64,000 nucleotides of DNA from Candidatus Epulonipiscium viviparus (GCF_030708075.1 NZ_CP117982.1:1587503-1651502); one strand, 5' to 3'; positions 1 through 9,605 are shown, numbered from the stretch's first letter. Program-made: numbers and translations. Notes: generated from the letters alone by a model not told the origin.

Positions 1-46
1 AAAGGTTAATACTATAAAAAGTAATATTTACAAAGGAGCTTTTTTG

Positions 47-1111
47 ATGATAAAACAAGAACTTTACAACGCTTTGACGCATATTCAAGAACTTACACCT
101 ATGCAAAACCAAGCAATTGAGGCCATTTCCACCGGCGCGGATACTGTGCTTTTGGCGCCCACTGGCAGTGGTAAAACTCTTGCTTTTTTACTTCCTCTGC
201 TTTCAAAAATTAATTATATAAAGCAATCACAGGTTTTGATTTTGGCACCTACGTCGGAACTCATTATTCAAACGCTAGACCAAGTTAGACTGCTAATCAA
301 AAATAGTCAGCTTCCGATTACTTGTACATCTTTGGTAGGCAATCCTTCACGTATTGTGGAGACCCTAAAAAAGCAAAAGCCACACATTCTCGTTGGGTCT
401 CCCGATCGTGCCCTAGACTTTATATCTTCTAAAAGGCTTAAAGCAACTACTTTAACAGCATTGGTTATAGATGAAGCCGATTACTTTTTTAACAACGAGC
501 ATAAGGCAACGGTCGAAAAGATTATTTCAGCGTTGCCAACTACGGCTCAGATTATATTGTCTTCTGCGACTTTGACAACTGCAGACTTCAAATTTCTAAA
601 GGATCCGCAAGTAGTTTCTCAAGACGCTGCAATTAATAGTAATATTGTGCACAATTTTGTGATAGCAGCAGAGTATAGAAAAAAGTACGATGTCCTGAGA
701 TCTGTATTAAATAAGGAATCTCCCGAGGCTACATTGGTTTTTATCAACAACTCACATGAAGCGCAGCTAGTATATGATAGGCTATTACACCATGGTTTTA
801 AGGCAAGTATTTTGACAGGAAATCAAGATAAGCAGGATCGGGCTAGTGCGTTATCTAAATTTCGTGCCCATAAGACAAATGTACTCGTTTCATCTGATCT
901 TAGTGCTAGAGGACTTGACATACCTAGCATTTCATATGTAATTAATCTAGACTTGCCACCAAATTCTAATGCTTATGTGCATCGAGCGGGTCGTTCTTCT
1001 AGGTTTGGTAATCATGGAGTTAGCTTATGCATAGTTACCAAAGGCGAAACTGATACTATTGCCGATTATGAAAAAGATTTGTCGATTAAGTTTACTCCAT
1101 TCAAAAATTAG
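47..1111 (+). CDS. DEAD-box RNA helicase (short form)
   Basis: ATP-dependent RNA helicase, expected to unwind RNA duplexes in ribosome assembly or mRNA turnover. Visible motifs are a Q-like motif (LTPMQNQAI, about residues 17-25), Walker A APTGSGKT (38-45), DEAD (142-145), SAT (173-175), motif V SSDLSARGLD (282-291) and motif VI HRAGRSSR (312-319), so both RecA-like domains are complete. At 354 residues it has no C-terminal extension, unlike CshA or DbpA. ATG at 47 is preferred to the TTG at 44 because AAAGGAG at 32-38 sits 8 nt upstream of it. It stands alone, convergent with the decarboxylase operon. The exact family member cannot be named from sequence alone. Confidence 0.9.
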   Translation: MIKQELYNALTHIQELTPMQNQAIEAISTGADTVLLAPTGSGKTLAFLLPLLSKINYIKQSQVLILAPTSELIIQTLDQVRLLIKNSQLPITCTSLVGNPSRIVETLKKQKPHILVGSPDRALDFISSKRLKATTLTALVIDEADYFFNNEHKATVEKIISALPTTAQIILSSATLTTADFKFLKDPQVVSQDAAINSNIVHNFVIAAEYRKKYDVLRSVLNKESPEATLVFINNSHEAQLVYDRLLHHGFKASILTGNQDKQDRASALSKFRAHKTNVLVSSDLSARGLDIPSISYVINLDLPPNSNAYVHRAGRSSRFGNHGVSLCIVTKGETDTIADYEKDLSIKFTPFKN

Positions 1112-1114
1112 TAT

Positions 1115-1147
1115 ATAAAAAAAGATAACCCTGCATGACACAGGGCT
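1115..1147 (-). terminator. Rho-independent terminator of decarboxylase operon
   Basis: Read on the minus strand, a CCCTG/CAGGG stem (1129-1133 with 1141-1145), extendable by one wobble pair, is followed by TTATC and a run of seven T. It lies just after the oadA stop and between the two convergent genes. Confidence 0.75.
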
Positions 1148-1164
1148 GTCCTTGGCGACACATC

Positions 1165-2577
1165 CTAGATTGGATATGCTTTATTTTTTTCATCTGCTAT
1201 AGCAGGATCAACGTTAGTTTGTTGAGCTTCACGATATTTGAAGAAATCTGTCGCAACTTGATCGAATAACGCGTAAGATAAAACGTCTTCGTCTTGTTGA
1301 ACGTATCTTGCGGTTTCTTTTTTGAGCTTTTCCATTTCTGGTTTGATGTCATCTGCAGGTCTGTGGAAGATTCTTGGCTCATCACCAATGATTTTTTTCA
1401 CGATTTCGTCGGAAATTGGAACTGGTGTTTCACCGTACTCACCTTTAACGATGCCTTTTGCTTCTTTTGAAACCATTTTGTATCTTTCGCCTGCAAGTAC
1501 GTTTAGAACTGCTTGGTTACCCACGATTTGGCTTGTTGGTGTAACAAGAGGTAGGTATCCAAAGTCTGCACGCACCTTAGGGATCTCTCTAAGAACTTCG
1601 TAGTACTTATCTTCAGCCTTTTGTTGCTTAAGCTGAGATACAAGATTTGAAAGCATTCCGCCCGGAACTTGGTATAGCAAAGTGTTGATATCTACTGCCA
1701 ATACTTTTGGATTTAATAGCCCTGATGCAAGGGCTTTTTCTCTTATTGGCAAGAAGTATTCTGCAATCTCGCTTAATAATTTTTCATCATACCCTGTGTC
1801 ATATGGTGTATCTTTGAAAGTTGCAACCATAACCTCTGTTGCAGGTTGAGAAGTACCCAATGCAAGCGGAGACATTGCTGTATCGATTATATCTACCCCA
1901 GCTTCTACTGCTTTTAGGTATGTCATAGACGCAACACCGCTTGTGTAGTGTGTATGAAGTTGGATAGGTATTTTAACTGCTTCTTTAAGAGAGCTAATTA
2001 GTCTATCTGCTTCGTATGGTACCAACAACCCTGCCATATCTTTAACACATATTGAGTCAGCTCCCATATTTTCGATGTTTTTGGCCAATTTCATAAAGAA
2101 TTCAAGAGTGTGAACCTCACTTAGTGTGTAGCATATTGTAACTTGTGAGTGACCTTTCTCTTTTTGGCACGCATTAACAGCGGTTTGAAGGTTTCTGATG
2201 TCGTTTAATGCGTCGAAGATTCTTATTACATCGATTCCGTTTGCAATACTTTTTTGAACGAAATACTCAACCACGTCATCTGCATAGTGTCTATATCCTA
2301 AAATATTTTGACCTCTAAATAGCATTTGAAGAGGAGTTTTTGGAGCTCCCGCACGAATTTTTCGTAATCTTTCCCATGGATCTTCTTTTAGAAAGCGAAG
2401 ACACGCATCGAATGTTGCTCCGCCCCATACTTCTAGTGCGGCAAATCCAACTGCATCCATTTTGCTTAGTATTGGAAGCATCTCCTCGGTTTTCATACGT
2501 GTTGCAATAAGAGATTGATGAGAGTCACGTAAAGTTGTGTCCATCAATTTAATTGGTTTTGGTGTTATTTTACTCAA
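1165..2577 (-). CDS. oadA: Oxaloacetate decarboxylase alpha / pyruvate carboxyltransferase subunit
   Basis: Carboxyltransferase that moves CO2 between oxaloacetate (giving pyruvate) and the biotin carrier. It belongs to the HMGL-like/PYC_OADA family. DTTLRD (13-18) with metal ligands, catalytic-type Lys179 in CVKDMAG, and the metal-binding HTH (208-210) are visible. It is 470 residues long because the biotinyl domain is not fused to it and is supplied by the separate carrier gene upstream. It is the last gene of the minus-strand operon behind oadB and ends at a terminator. The same family includes the transcarboxylase 5S subunit, and the presence of an MmdA in the operon makes that role possible here. 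Confidence 0.9.
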   Translation of the reverse strand: MSKITPKPIKLMDTTLRDSHQSLIATRMKTEEMLPILSKMDAVGFAALEVWGGATFDACLRFLKEDPWERLRKIRAGAPKTPLQMLFRGQNILGYRHYADDVVEYFVQKSIANGIDVIRIFDALNDIRNLQTAVNACQKEKGHSQVTICYTLSEVHTLEFFMKLAKNIENMGADSICVKDMAGLLVPYEADRLISSLKEAVKIPIQLHTHYTSGVASMTYLKAVEAGVDIIDTAMSPLALGTSQPATEVMVATFKDTPYDTGYDEKLLSEIAEYFLPIREKALASGLLNPKVLAVDINTLLYQVPGGMLSNLVSQLKQQKAEDKYYEVLREIPKVRADFGYLPLVTPTSQIVGNQAVLNVLAGERYKMVSKEAKGIVKGEYGETPVPISDEIVKKIIGDEPRIFHRPADDIKPEMEKLKKETARYVQQDEDVLSYALFDQVATDFFKYREAQQTNVDPAIADEKNKAYPI

Positions 2578-2604
2578 AATTTTGACCTCCCTGTATTCTT
2601 ATAA

Positions 2605-3756
2605 TTAGTTTGCGTAGATTGATAACATAACGCCAGCAGCAATTGCAGAGCCTATAACTCCTGCAACGTTAGGACCCATAGCATGCATTAACAAGAAGTT
2701 TGATGGGTTTTCTTTTTGGCCAACTTTTTGAACAACCCTTGCTGCCATTGGTACGGCAGATACGCCCGCAGCACCGATAAGAGGATTGATCTTTCCGCCG
2801 CTCATTTTACACATAAGCTTACCAAACAAAACTCCGCTACCTGTACCGATTACAAATGCGAATAAACCAAGTGCAAGAATACCAAGAGTTTGTGTTGTTA
2901 AAAATTGATCAGCACCAGTTGATGCCCCAACGCTAATACCTAATAAAATTGTAATTATAGACATAAGCGCGTTGCTTGCGACATCGGCAAGACGAGATGT
3001 TGCTCCAACTTCTTTTAAAAGGTTACCGAACATTAGCATTCCCACAAGTGTTCCTGCTGATGGAAGCAATAATGAAACAGAAATAGTAACGATAATAGGG
3101 AACAAAACTTTTTCTGTTGAAGAAACAGGACGAAGTTGATCCATTTTGATTTTACGTTCTTCGGCAGTAGTAAACATTTTCATAATTGGTGGTTGAATTA
3201 CAGGAACCAATGCCATATATGAATAAGCTGAAACTGCGATTGCGCCCAAAAGTTCTGGAGCTAATTTTGTAGCTGTATAAATCGAAGTAGGACCATCTGC
3301 GCCACCGATGATACCGATTGCTGCTGCTTGTTCTGGTGAAAATCCTAATAAAAGCGCACCTAAGAATGCAACAAAAATACCGATCTGCGCTGCAGCGCCT
3401 AGAAGTAAACTTTTTGGATTTGCAATTAGTGGCCCAAAATCTGTCATGGCGCCAACACCAATAAAGATTAGTGGTGGGTAGATTCCTAAATCTTTACCCA
3501 TTCCAATATAATATAATAAACCACCAGGTTCCCCGTTTGCTGGATATGCTTTAATTCCAACGCCTGGCAAGTTAACCATCAAAATACCAAATGCAATAGG
3601 TACGAGCAATAGCGGCTCAAAACCTTTTGCGATCGCTAAATATAGTAATACGCAAGCTATGACAATCATAACGATATAGCCAAGATTTAGCTGAGCAAAT
3701 CCTGACTCCATTACGAAGTTGCTTATAGATTGCATAAACACTTCAAATGTATTCAT
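2605..3756 (-). CDS. oadB: Na+-translocating decarboxylase beta subunit
   Basis: Integral membrane subunit that decarboxylates carboxybiotin and exports Na+ (OadB/MmdB/GcdB family). Many hydrophobic segments run through the protein, and the GGADGPT motif carries the conserved Asp154 used for Na+/proton coupling. The length of 383 residues is usual for this family. The start is placed at the ATG at 3756 because GGGGAGGG lies just upstream. The longer in-frame ATG at 3771 overlaps that ribosome binding site. It lies between the biotin carrier and oadA. Its substrate specificity depends on the partner carboxyltransferase, so MmdB is an equally valid name. Confidence 0.92.
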   Translation of the reverse strand: MNTFEVFMQSISNFVMESGFAQLNLGYIVMIVIACVLLYLAIAKGFEPLLLVPIAFGILMVNLPGVGIKAYPANGEPGGLLYYIGMGKDLGIYPPLIFIGVGAMTDFGPLIANPKSLLLGAAAQIGIFVAFLGALLLGFSPEQAAAIGIIGGADGPTSIYTATKLAPELLGAIAVSAYSYMALVPVIQPPIMKMFTTAEERKIKMDQLRPVSSTEKVLFPIIVTISVSLLLPSAGTLVGMLMFGNLLKEVGATSRLADVASNALMSIITILLGISVGASTGADQFLTTQTLGILALGLFAFVIGTGSGVLFGKLMCKMSGGKINPLIGAAGVSAVPMAARVVQKVGQKENPSNFLLMHAMGPNVAGVIGSAIAAGVMLSIYAN

Positions 3757-3825
3757 TTTAACCCTCCCCATAAGTTTCCGTGCAATTAGCTCTCTCTTTA
3801 TCTATATTGTATATTGAGCTAGTTT

Positions 3826-4191
3826 TTAAGCTATAGTTACGATTACATCATTTGCTTCAACAGTATCACCTGTTTGTTTAACAATAGAAGTGATTTTTCC
3901 ACCTGTACTAGCAAAAATTTCGTTTTCCATTTTCATAGCTTCGAGCACCGCAACAAGGTCGCCTTCTTTAACGTCTTGGCCAACAGTAACTTTTACGCCA
4001 ACGATTTTTCCGGGCATAGGTGCAACAACTTTAGTGCCTGTACCAACAGCCGCAGGAGCCGCAACAACTGGAGCTGCAACAGCAGGAGCCGCCGCGCGAG
4101 GAGCAGGTGCAGATAGTGTTTGGCCAGCGCCTAATTCTTCAACTTCTACTTCATATGCGTTACCATTTACGTTAACTTGAAATTTTCTCAT
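3826..4191 (-). CDS. Biotin carboxyl carrier protein of decarboxylase
   Basis: Carries carboxybiotin between the carboxyltransferase and the beta subunit. The C-terminal biotinyl domain has the EAMKMEN motif with Lys87 as biotinylation site. A flexible Ala/Pro-rich linker spans about residues 27-50, as in MmdC/GcdC-type carriers. It is 121 residues long. It sits between oadG and oadB and is the only biotin carrier in the operon, so it must serve both carboxyltransferases if both work with this pump. Confidence 0.93.
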   Translation of the reverse strand: MRKFQVNVNGNAYEVEVEELGAGQTLSAPAPRAAAPAVAAPVVAAPAAVGTGTKVVAPMPGKIVGVKVTVGQDVKEGDLVAVLEAMKMENEIFASTGGKITSIVKQTGDTVEANDVIVTIA

Positions 4192-4224
4192 TTTATAATA
4201 CCCTCCATTATTTTTTTAAATTTA

Positions 4225-4527
4225 TTATCTAACTCTTTTTAATGATCTAACTACTAACTTATCTGTAGTTGTACCAAGACTTAATGCGATTACAGCAGAA
4301 ATGGCTGCAACAATTTCTAATTCATCTTCAACAACAACTGGCTCTACTTTTTTGGTATCAACTGTAACACGCTCAACAGCCGTTTCTGCAGGTGATTGCT
4401 TTTTATTTTCTAGATTAGCAATTAACTTACCAGAAACATTGATAAGAACAATAAGTAAAACAAGCGCAACGAAGACGATGCATACACCGATTACAAAAGT
4501 ATTTAATCCAGCTAAAAATGCACTCAC
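4225..4527 (-). CDS. Decarboxylase gamma/delta small membrane subunit
   Basis: OadG/MmdD-type assembly subunit with one N-terminal membrane helix (about residues 8-33) and a charged cytoplasmic tail. These subunits hold the carboxyltransferase on the membrane beta subunit. The length of 100 residues fits the family. The C-terminus ends in a basic stretch (VVRSLKRVR). It lies directly downstream of mmdA and upstream of the biotin carrier, the standard order in mmd/oad operons. Confidence 0.85.
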   Translation of the reverse strand: MSAFLAGLNTFVIGVCIVFVALVLLIVLINVSGKLIANLENKKQSPAETAVERVTVDTKKVEPVVVEDELEIVAAISAVIALSLGTTTDKLVVRSLKRVR

Positions 4528-4585
4528 TTCATCAACCCCCTATTTAAATAAACACTATTTTTTATTATCTCTTTTGGTTATAAAA

Positions 4586-5980
4586 TTATTTTGCGTCGTA
4601 TCCTTTACTCCAAAGCATTTCAAATGCAGAAATAAGACGCTTTCTACTAGACGCAGGCTCAACAATCTCATCAATATATCCGAGCGCCGCCATAGCGTCA
4701 ACACCTGCGTTTTGCTCAGCATAGGCAGTTACTTTTTCGTTTAGTGTGTCTTGATCAATTTCCCCCGCAGCAAGTTCTTTTGCATACATGATCTTAACAG
4801 CGCTTTCGGTTGGCATGAGAGTAATGTCTGCAGTTGGCCAAGCGAGAACCAAATCCGCGCCCACATGTGAAGAGTTCATTAGTACATACGCGCTTCCATA
4901 AGCCTTGCCTAAAATTAGACTAACTTTTGGAACTTTTGTGTTGGCGATTTTAACAGTAAATTTGCCAAACTCTTCGATGATTCCTTGTTGTTCTGAAGTT
5001 TCGCTAGATACAAAATTTGAAACATTAACCACAGTGAGAACTGGGATGCTAAAGTCATTTAAGAAGTCCAAAAACTTGTTTGCTTTTTTGATTCCGTGTA
5101 AGCAAATTCCAGGCTCTTCGTTTGCAATCACCCCGATAGTGGTTCCGTTGAGTTTGATAAACCCTGCAGAAATAGAAGCTCCGTAGTCTGCAGAAATTTC
5201 TAGGTAGTTGTTATCATCTGCAATACTTGTAACAACTGTCTTAATTTCTGTGTTATCAAAATCAAAATTATTTAAATTTGTATCAACCCTGTTTAAATCA
5301 TCCAAGCAATCTTGCCAATTTCCTTTGTCTAAAAAGTTTGAAGGTAAGAATGAAAGAAGATTAGCTACATTTGTTGATATGTAAGCTTCGTCTCCTACAA
5401 AATTTGCAAGACCACTGTTTGCCGCGTGAACTTTAGCTGTTTGGATCTTGTCTGGCGTTAACTCTTTGTCGTCCATAGTATTAACGCTTGATAAAAATAC
5501 TTTAGCTTTTTTCTCATCCATAAACACAAAATCTGCAATTCCGCAAAGTAGAGATGCTCCGCCTTGAGCATTGCCGTCGGCAACAACTATTTGAGGTATA
5601 ACTCCCTTTGAAGATGCCATTACTTTGTAGATTTGACCATAAGCTTCTAAAGTTTCGATGCCTTCTTCTAGTCTTGCTCCTGTGGTGCTGACATACATGA
5701 TAACAGGTGCGCCAACTTTTTTTGCGGCTTCATAAGTTTTGGCGATCTTCTTAGAATGCATAATTCCAATTGCACCACCCATAACGCTCTCTTCTTGAAT
5801 ACAAATATATATGAGTCTTCCGCCAATTGTACCATATCCACAAACCACTCCATCTGTTAGTGTCTCTTCACAAGACAAAGAGAAAGCGGTACTTTTACTT
5901 TTTATAAGCGCTCCAATTTCTACAAAACTATTTGCATCGAAAAGAGCATCCACTTTGTTTCTTGCAACTAAGTTATTCAT
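4586..5980 (-). CDS. mmdA: Methylmalonyl-CoA decarboxylase/transcarboxylase alpha subunit
   Basis: Acyl-CoA carboxyltransferase of the propionyl-CoA carboxylase beta / transcarboxylase 12S family. It transfers CO2 between methylmalonyl-CoA and the biotin carrier. Glycine-rich crotonase-like segments are visible in both halves (GGAIGIMHS and GGASLLCG in the first half). At 464 residues it is somewhat shorter than the usual 510. ATG at 5980 is preferred over TTG at 5983, with GGAGGG seven bases upstream. It is the first gene of the operon that ends with oadA. The exact acyl-CoA cannot be proven from sequence; glutaconyl-CoA is a less likely alternative. Confidence 0.85.
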   Translation of the reverse strand: MNNLVARNKVDALFDANSFVEIGALIKSKSTAFSLSCEETLTDGVVCGYGTIGGRLIYICIQEESVMGGAIGIMHSKKIAKTYEAAKKVGAPVIMYVSTTGARLEEGIETLEAYGQIYKVMASSKGVIPQIVVADGNAQGGASLLCGIADFVFMDEKKAKVFLSSVNTMDDKELTPDKIQTAKVHAANSGLANFVGDEAYISTNVANLLSFLPSNFLDKGNWQDCLDDLNRVDTNLNNFDFDNTEIKTVVTSIADDNNYLEISADYGASISAGFIKLNGTTIGVIANEEPGICLHGIKKANKFLDFLNDFSIPVLTVVNVSNFVSSETSEQQGIIEEFGKFTVKIANTKVPKVSLILGKAYGSAYVLMNSSHVGADLVLAWPTADITLMPTESAVKIMYAKELAAGEIDQDTLNEKVTAYAEQNAGVDAMAALGYIDEIVEPASSRKRLISAFEMLWSKGYDAK

Positions 5981-6002
5981 CAAATCCCTCCATATTCAAA
6001 TT

Positions 6003-6023
6003 AAAGAGTCCAAGAAACTCTTT
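6003..6023 (-). other. Leader hairpin upstream of mmdA
   Basis: Inverted repeat AAAGAGT...ACTCTTT (arms 6003-6009 and 6017-6023) lies between the predicted promoter and the mmdA ribosome binding site. It has no T-run, so it is a possible mRNA-stabilising or regulatory stem rather than a terminator. Confidence 0.35.
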
Positions 6024-6033
6024 CTTCTATTTT

Positions 6034-6062
6034 ATTATAACCTATTTTTGAACAAGTAACAA
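6034..6062 (-). promoter_or_regulatory. Predicted sigma-A promoter of mmdA-oadA operon
   Basis: Minus-strand -35 TTGTTA (6057-6062) and -10 TATAAT (6034-6039) are separated by exactly 17 bases, about 55 bp upstream of the mmdA start codon. Confidence 0.6.
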
Positions 6063-6469
6063 TATTAAAATATAAATATTTTTACTTTTTTTTACTTTTG
6101 CAAGATTAAGACGATAAAAAATCATAAAAGTGCCATTTTTTTTAAAAAGTATCAAAAATTACCGGGGTTATACAAAAATAAATTATGGTGTTTGAATGAA
6201 AGAACATTTGTTCCGTCTAAATTTATGCAGAAAAAATTTTTGTAATTTCATTTATAACATATTTTTTGGTAAATTATGAAGATCAAGTCTGTTAAAAATG
6301 TAAAACTATTCCAGAAAAATACCCAGAGAAATAATTCCCATGAGAAAAATTGACACGATTTTTTCTTAAAATTGCCTATATAAATACATAGCAATTACAT
6401 ATTACTTTGATTCCAATTCATAATATAGATATAGTATGAGAAGAGGTTATATACAAAAATATTCCGAGC
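6063..6469. other. Intergenic region without a gene
   Basis: AT-rich spacer of about 400 bases between the two divergent promoters. I see no open reading frame with a ribosome binding site and no RNA gene. The only notable element is an inverted repeat GAAC-ATTT-GTTC at 6202-6213. Confidence 0.6.
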
Positions 6470-6498
6470 TTGCTTTTTAATTTTAATAGCTCTATAAT
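6470..6498 (+). promoter_or_regulatory. Predicted promoter of ABC sugar transporter operon
   Basis: TTGCTT (6470-6475) and TATAAT (6493-6498) are spaced by 17 bases. AAAGG (6516-6520) and the start ATG at 6532 follow. Confidence 0.55.
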
Positions 6499-6531
6499 AA
6501 TTTTATAATTATACGAAAGGTAGTGTTTATT

Positions 6532-7803
6532 ATGAAAAATTTTTATAAGTTTGTATTAACAGCAATGACGTCGGCAGCTCTCGTGGGTTGCGGTAATTCA
6601 GAAGTTTCTGATGACGGTCAAATTGTTATCAAGTTTGCTAACTACGCTGTATTGGAAGCAGGATACGATGTGTTTTGGGAAGGTGTTAAGGAAAATTTCG
6701 AAGCTTTGCATGACAACATCTCTATCGAATGGGTTTCGGCGCCATACAACGAAAGCATAAACCAAGTTCTCAATATGGCAGGTGGTGGAGATCGTGTCGA
6801 CCTTATTTTTGGTGAAATTGATTGGATTCCTGTTCTTGAAGACTCCGGCTTAATAACTGCTGTTGAAAATATTTTATCCGAAGAGTTTATAGCAGATTTG
6901 TATCCGTCTATGGTTGCAGGTTGCAGTGTGGATGGCGTTCAGTATGGTGTTCCGGTCTATGCGTCTCCGTTTCTTCTATATTACAACACCGATCTTTTTA
7001 AGCAAGCTAACATCGCGGCCCCTCCTTCTACATATGCCGAAATGCTTGTGGCCGCCGAGGCGTTGGCAAAGCTGACAACTGCAGATGGAAATAAGGTATA
7101 CGCGTTTGGCCAAACCACTGCGTCGGTGCCGGTTTCTGGTGCTTCTATCAATGCTATGTTACATAATTTTGGTGGGCATCTCCTCAATGCTGATGGTACG
7201 TTAAACATGGATACCGAACCTCTTACGGAAACGATGGAGATGATTCACTTACTAGATGCCAAAGGTTATAATCCTCAGAATGCAAAGCTGAAAGACTTGC
7301 GAAATTTGTTTGCACTGGGTCAGCTAGCGATGTATTATGACCAATCTTGGGGTTTTAATGGAGTACAAAGCATCAATCCTGCAGCTACTGAGTTTACTGC
7401 ATCTGCTCCACCTCTTGCTGGCGGAGATGGGGATGGCGCGAGTTTACTGCAAGCACATACGATCATGCTAGTCGATAATCAAGACGCTGCGGTTGCCGAT
7501 GCGGTGCGAATGTTGGTTGAGTATATAATTACAGAGGAAACGCTTAGCGACTACCTTGCAAATCAAACTCCAGCATATCCATCGCGAATATCTATGGAAA
7601 ATATGGACGCTATTGCAAATCACAAAATATTACAAGGAGCGGCGGGGTCTTTAAACAATCTCATAATTACGCCATTTGTCCCGGCTTTGTCTGATATCAA
7701 TCTGGAGCTTAGTGCGTTGGCGCAGGCGGTTACTGTTGCAGACAAAGATATTGAGACTAGCGTCGATGCGTTTATAGAAAATGTTAGCAGTATGCTGGAG
7801 TAA
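6532..7803 (+). CDS. ABC transporter substrate-binding lipoprotein (sugar type)
   Basis: Extracellular solute-binding protein family 1, which captures a sugar or oligosaccharide outside the membrane. The N-terminus is a lipoprotein signal with lipobox LVGC (Cys20). Mature sequence features typical of the MalE/UgpB class are visible, such as YGVPVYASPFLLYYN and a late W-rich stretch. The start ATG at 6532 is chosen over GTG at 6523, which lies only 2 nt from the ribosome binding site. It is followed by two permease genes but no ATPase, so a shared MsmX-type ATPase elsewhere is expected. The ligand is not identifiable. Confidence 0.88.
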   Translation: MKNFYKFVLTAMTSAALVGCGNSEVSDDGQIVIKFANYAVLEAGYDVFWEGVKENFEALHDNISIEWVSAPYNESINQVLNMAGGGDRVDLIFGEIDWIPVLEDSGLITAVENILSEEFIADLYPSMVAGCSVDGVQYGVPVYASPFLLYYNTDLFKQANIAAPPSTYAEMLVAAEALAKLTTADGNKVYAFGQTTASVPVSGASINAMLHNFGGHLLNADGTLNMDTEPLTETMEMIHLLDAKGYNPQNAKLKDLRNLFALGQLAMYYDQSWGFNGVQSINPAATEFTASAPPLAGGDGDGASLLQAHTIMLVDNQDAAVADAVRMLVEYIITEETLSDYLANQTPAYPSRISMENMDAIANHKILQGAAGSLNNLIITPFVPALSDINLELSALAQAVTVADKDIETSVDAFIENVSSMLE

Positions 7804-7854
7804 GACGCTTCCAGTGCCACGACAGCTATTGCTCTTAAAGAAGGGAGTTCTTAT

Positions 7855-8751
7855 ATGAAAAAGAAAACTGTAGACAGATTGTTTGCGGCAGCTTTGATCG
7901 CACCGACGCTGTTTATCACAATTTTATTTATTCTCGTTCCGGTTGTTGATTCCGTATTCAAGAGTTTTACTGAATATAAGATGAAAAATATTATTGCCGG
8001 TACACCGGTTGTATGGAATAATTTCGAAAACTATTTGAAGCTGTTTAGCAATGACAAGCTCCTAAATTCGATTATCATCACGTTCGCATTTGTGGCATTT
8101 GTTGTTATACTTCAATTTGTCTTTGGAATGGCGTTGGCTCTAATTCTAAATTCTAATATCAGGTGTGCAAGATTTTTTAGAAGCATTATGATGACCCCAT
8201 GGGTTGTGCCTACTGTTATTTCAGCTCTCGTTTGGATGTGGATTTTTCAGCCGCAGTATGGGGTCTTAAAATATTTGGTAGAGATCTTTTCGGGTGGGGT
8301 TATCACAGATTTTGCAATACTGAATGATCCAGATACCGCTTTACTGGGTATTAGCATTGCTGCGTTATGGAAACAAATTCCATTAACTACTCTGCTATTG
8401 CTTGCAGGGCTGCAGAATGTGCCTGAGGATATGCTGGAGGCTGCGTCTGTTGATGGAGCCACTGGTGTTCGCAAGTTGCTCTATATCGTGTTGCCGTATA
8501 TGAAAAGTGTTATTAAAATTGTAATGAGCATGGCTATTATCGAAAACTTCAAGCAATTCCCACTGGTATGGACAATGACTGGTGGCGGGCCAAGCAACTC
8601 GACGTCAACTCTTGCGGTGCTCAGCTATCGAGAAGCTTTTGTTTCGAACAACTTGGGCTCTGGAGCTGCGGTAACTACAATTTGGATGGCACTGATGATT
8701 GCTGTCATTTTCGTCTATAACAAGTTGATGAAATCTGAAGAATTGGATTAG
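7855..8751 (+). CDS. ABC sugar transporter permease, MalF/UgpA type
   Basis: First membrane subunit of the importer, 298 residues with about six hydrophobic segments. The EAA loop that contacts the ATPase is visible (EAASVDGATG, followed by YIVLP). A good ribosome binding site (AAGAAGGGAG) precedes the ATG. It lies 51 nt after the binding protein and is followed within a few bases by the second permease, so the three genes form an operon. Confidence 0.9.
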   Translation: MKKKTVDRLFAAALIAPTLFITILFILVPVVDSVFKSFTEYKMKNIIAGTPVVWNNFENYLKLFSNDKLLNSIIITFAFVAFVVILQFVFGMALALILNSNIRCARFFRSIMMTPWVVPTVISALVWMWIFQPQYGVLKYLVEIFSGGVITDFAILNDPDTALLGISIAALWKQIPLTTLLLLAGLQNVPEDMLEAASVDGATGVRKLLYIVLPYMKSVIKIVMSMAIIENFKQFPLVWTMTGGGPSNSTSTLAVLSYREAFVSNNLGSGAAVTTIWMALMIAVIFVYNKLMKSEELD

Positions 8752-8761
8752 GGGGATTATG

Positions 8762-9601
8762 ATGAAACAACGTCAATTTTTATTTTTGATGCTAAAGTAT
8801 GTCGCTCTTGCTATTATTTTGTCATTTTTGCTGTTGCCCATAGTGTGGGTGCTGATTACTTCGTTTAAAACTAATATGGAAGCGTATAAGTTTCCGCCAA
8901 CGTTTTTTCCGGAGAGACCGACAGTTGCAGCTTACATTAAGTTATTTACAGAAAATAATGAGTTTTTTATATATTACAAAAATAATTTTATAGTCTCCGG
9001 CGCAACGGCTGTTATCGCTACTATTTTAGCTGGGTTTACTGGATATGCGCTCTCACGATTTAGATTCGATTGGAATAAATATATATTGGCGGCCCTGGTT
9101 TCTTCGCAAATGTTTCCTATTGTTAGTCGTATGATTTCTCTTTATGGACTCTTGGGTGACGTGAATCTAATTAATACGCATACGGGATTGGTGCTTGCCT
9201 TGGTTGCTGCAATGCTACCGTTTGCGGCCATGCTCATGAATTCGTTTTTCGATGGTGTTCCAAAAGCAATTGAAGAGTCGGCATATATCGACGGAGCAAC
9301 GAGGATGCAAATTTTATTTAAAATTGTGGTGCCGCTCGTGAAGCCGGGCATACTTGCAGTAGGGTTATATTCGTTTTTGATGACTTGGGATGACTACCTA
9401 CACGCAGCAACACTGATTCAAACTGATGGTTTGCGTACACTGTCTGCGGGTATTGCAATGAGATATTTGGGAGAATTATCCTATGACTGGTCGTTGATTA
9501 ACACCATCTCAATAGTGGGAACACTGCCTATGGTGATACTATTCTTTTTCTTTCAAAGGTATATGGTAAAAGGGCTTGTGGCCGGAGCTGTGAAGGGTTA
9601 G
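8762..9601 (+). CDS. ABC sugar transporter permease, MalG/UgpE type
   Basis: Second membrane subunit with six hydrophobic segments and the EAA loop (EESAYIDGATRMQ, then KIVVP). ATG at 8762 is preferred over 8759 because GGGGGA at 8751-8756 gives a better spacing. The gene ends only four bases from the stop of the truncated, convergent DUF11-like gene at 9606. There is no obvious terminator between them, which suggests a rearrangement joint at this point. Confidence 0.9.
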   Translation: MKQRQFLFLMLKYVALAIILSFLLLPIVWVLITSFKTNMEAYKFPPTFFPERPTVAAYIKLFTENNEFFIYYKNNFIVSGATAVIATILAGFTGYALSRFRFDWNKYILAALVSSQMFPIVSRMISLYGLLGDVNLINTHTGLVLALVAAMLPFAAMLMNSFFDGVPKAIEESAYIDGATRMQILFKIVVPLVKPGILAVGLYSFLMTWDDYLHAATLIQTDGLRTLSAGIAMRYLGELSYDWSLINTISIVGTLPMVILFFFFQRYMVKGLVAGAVKG

Positions 9602-9605
9602 CATC

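Noticed and set aside
4301..4744. 147-codon frame on the plus strand across oadG and mmdA
   Set aside because: It is a shadow frame opposite two well-supported genes and has no ribosome binding site.
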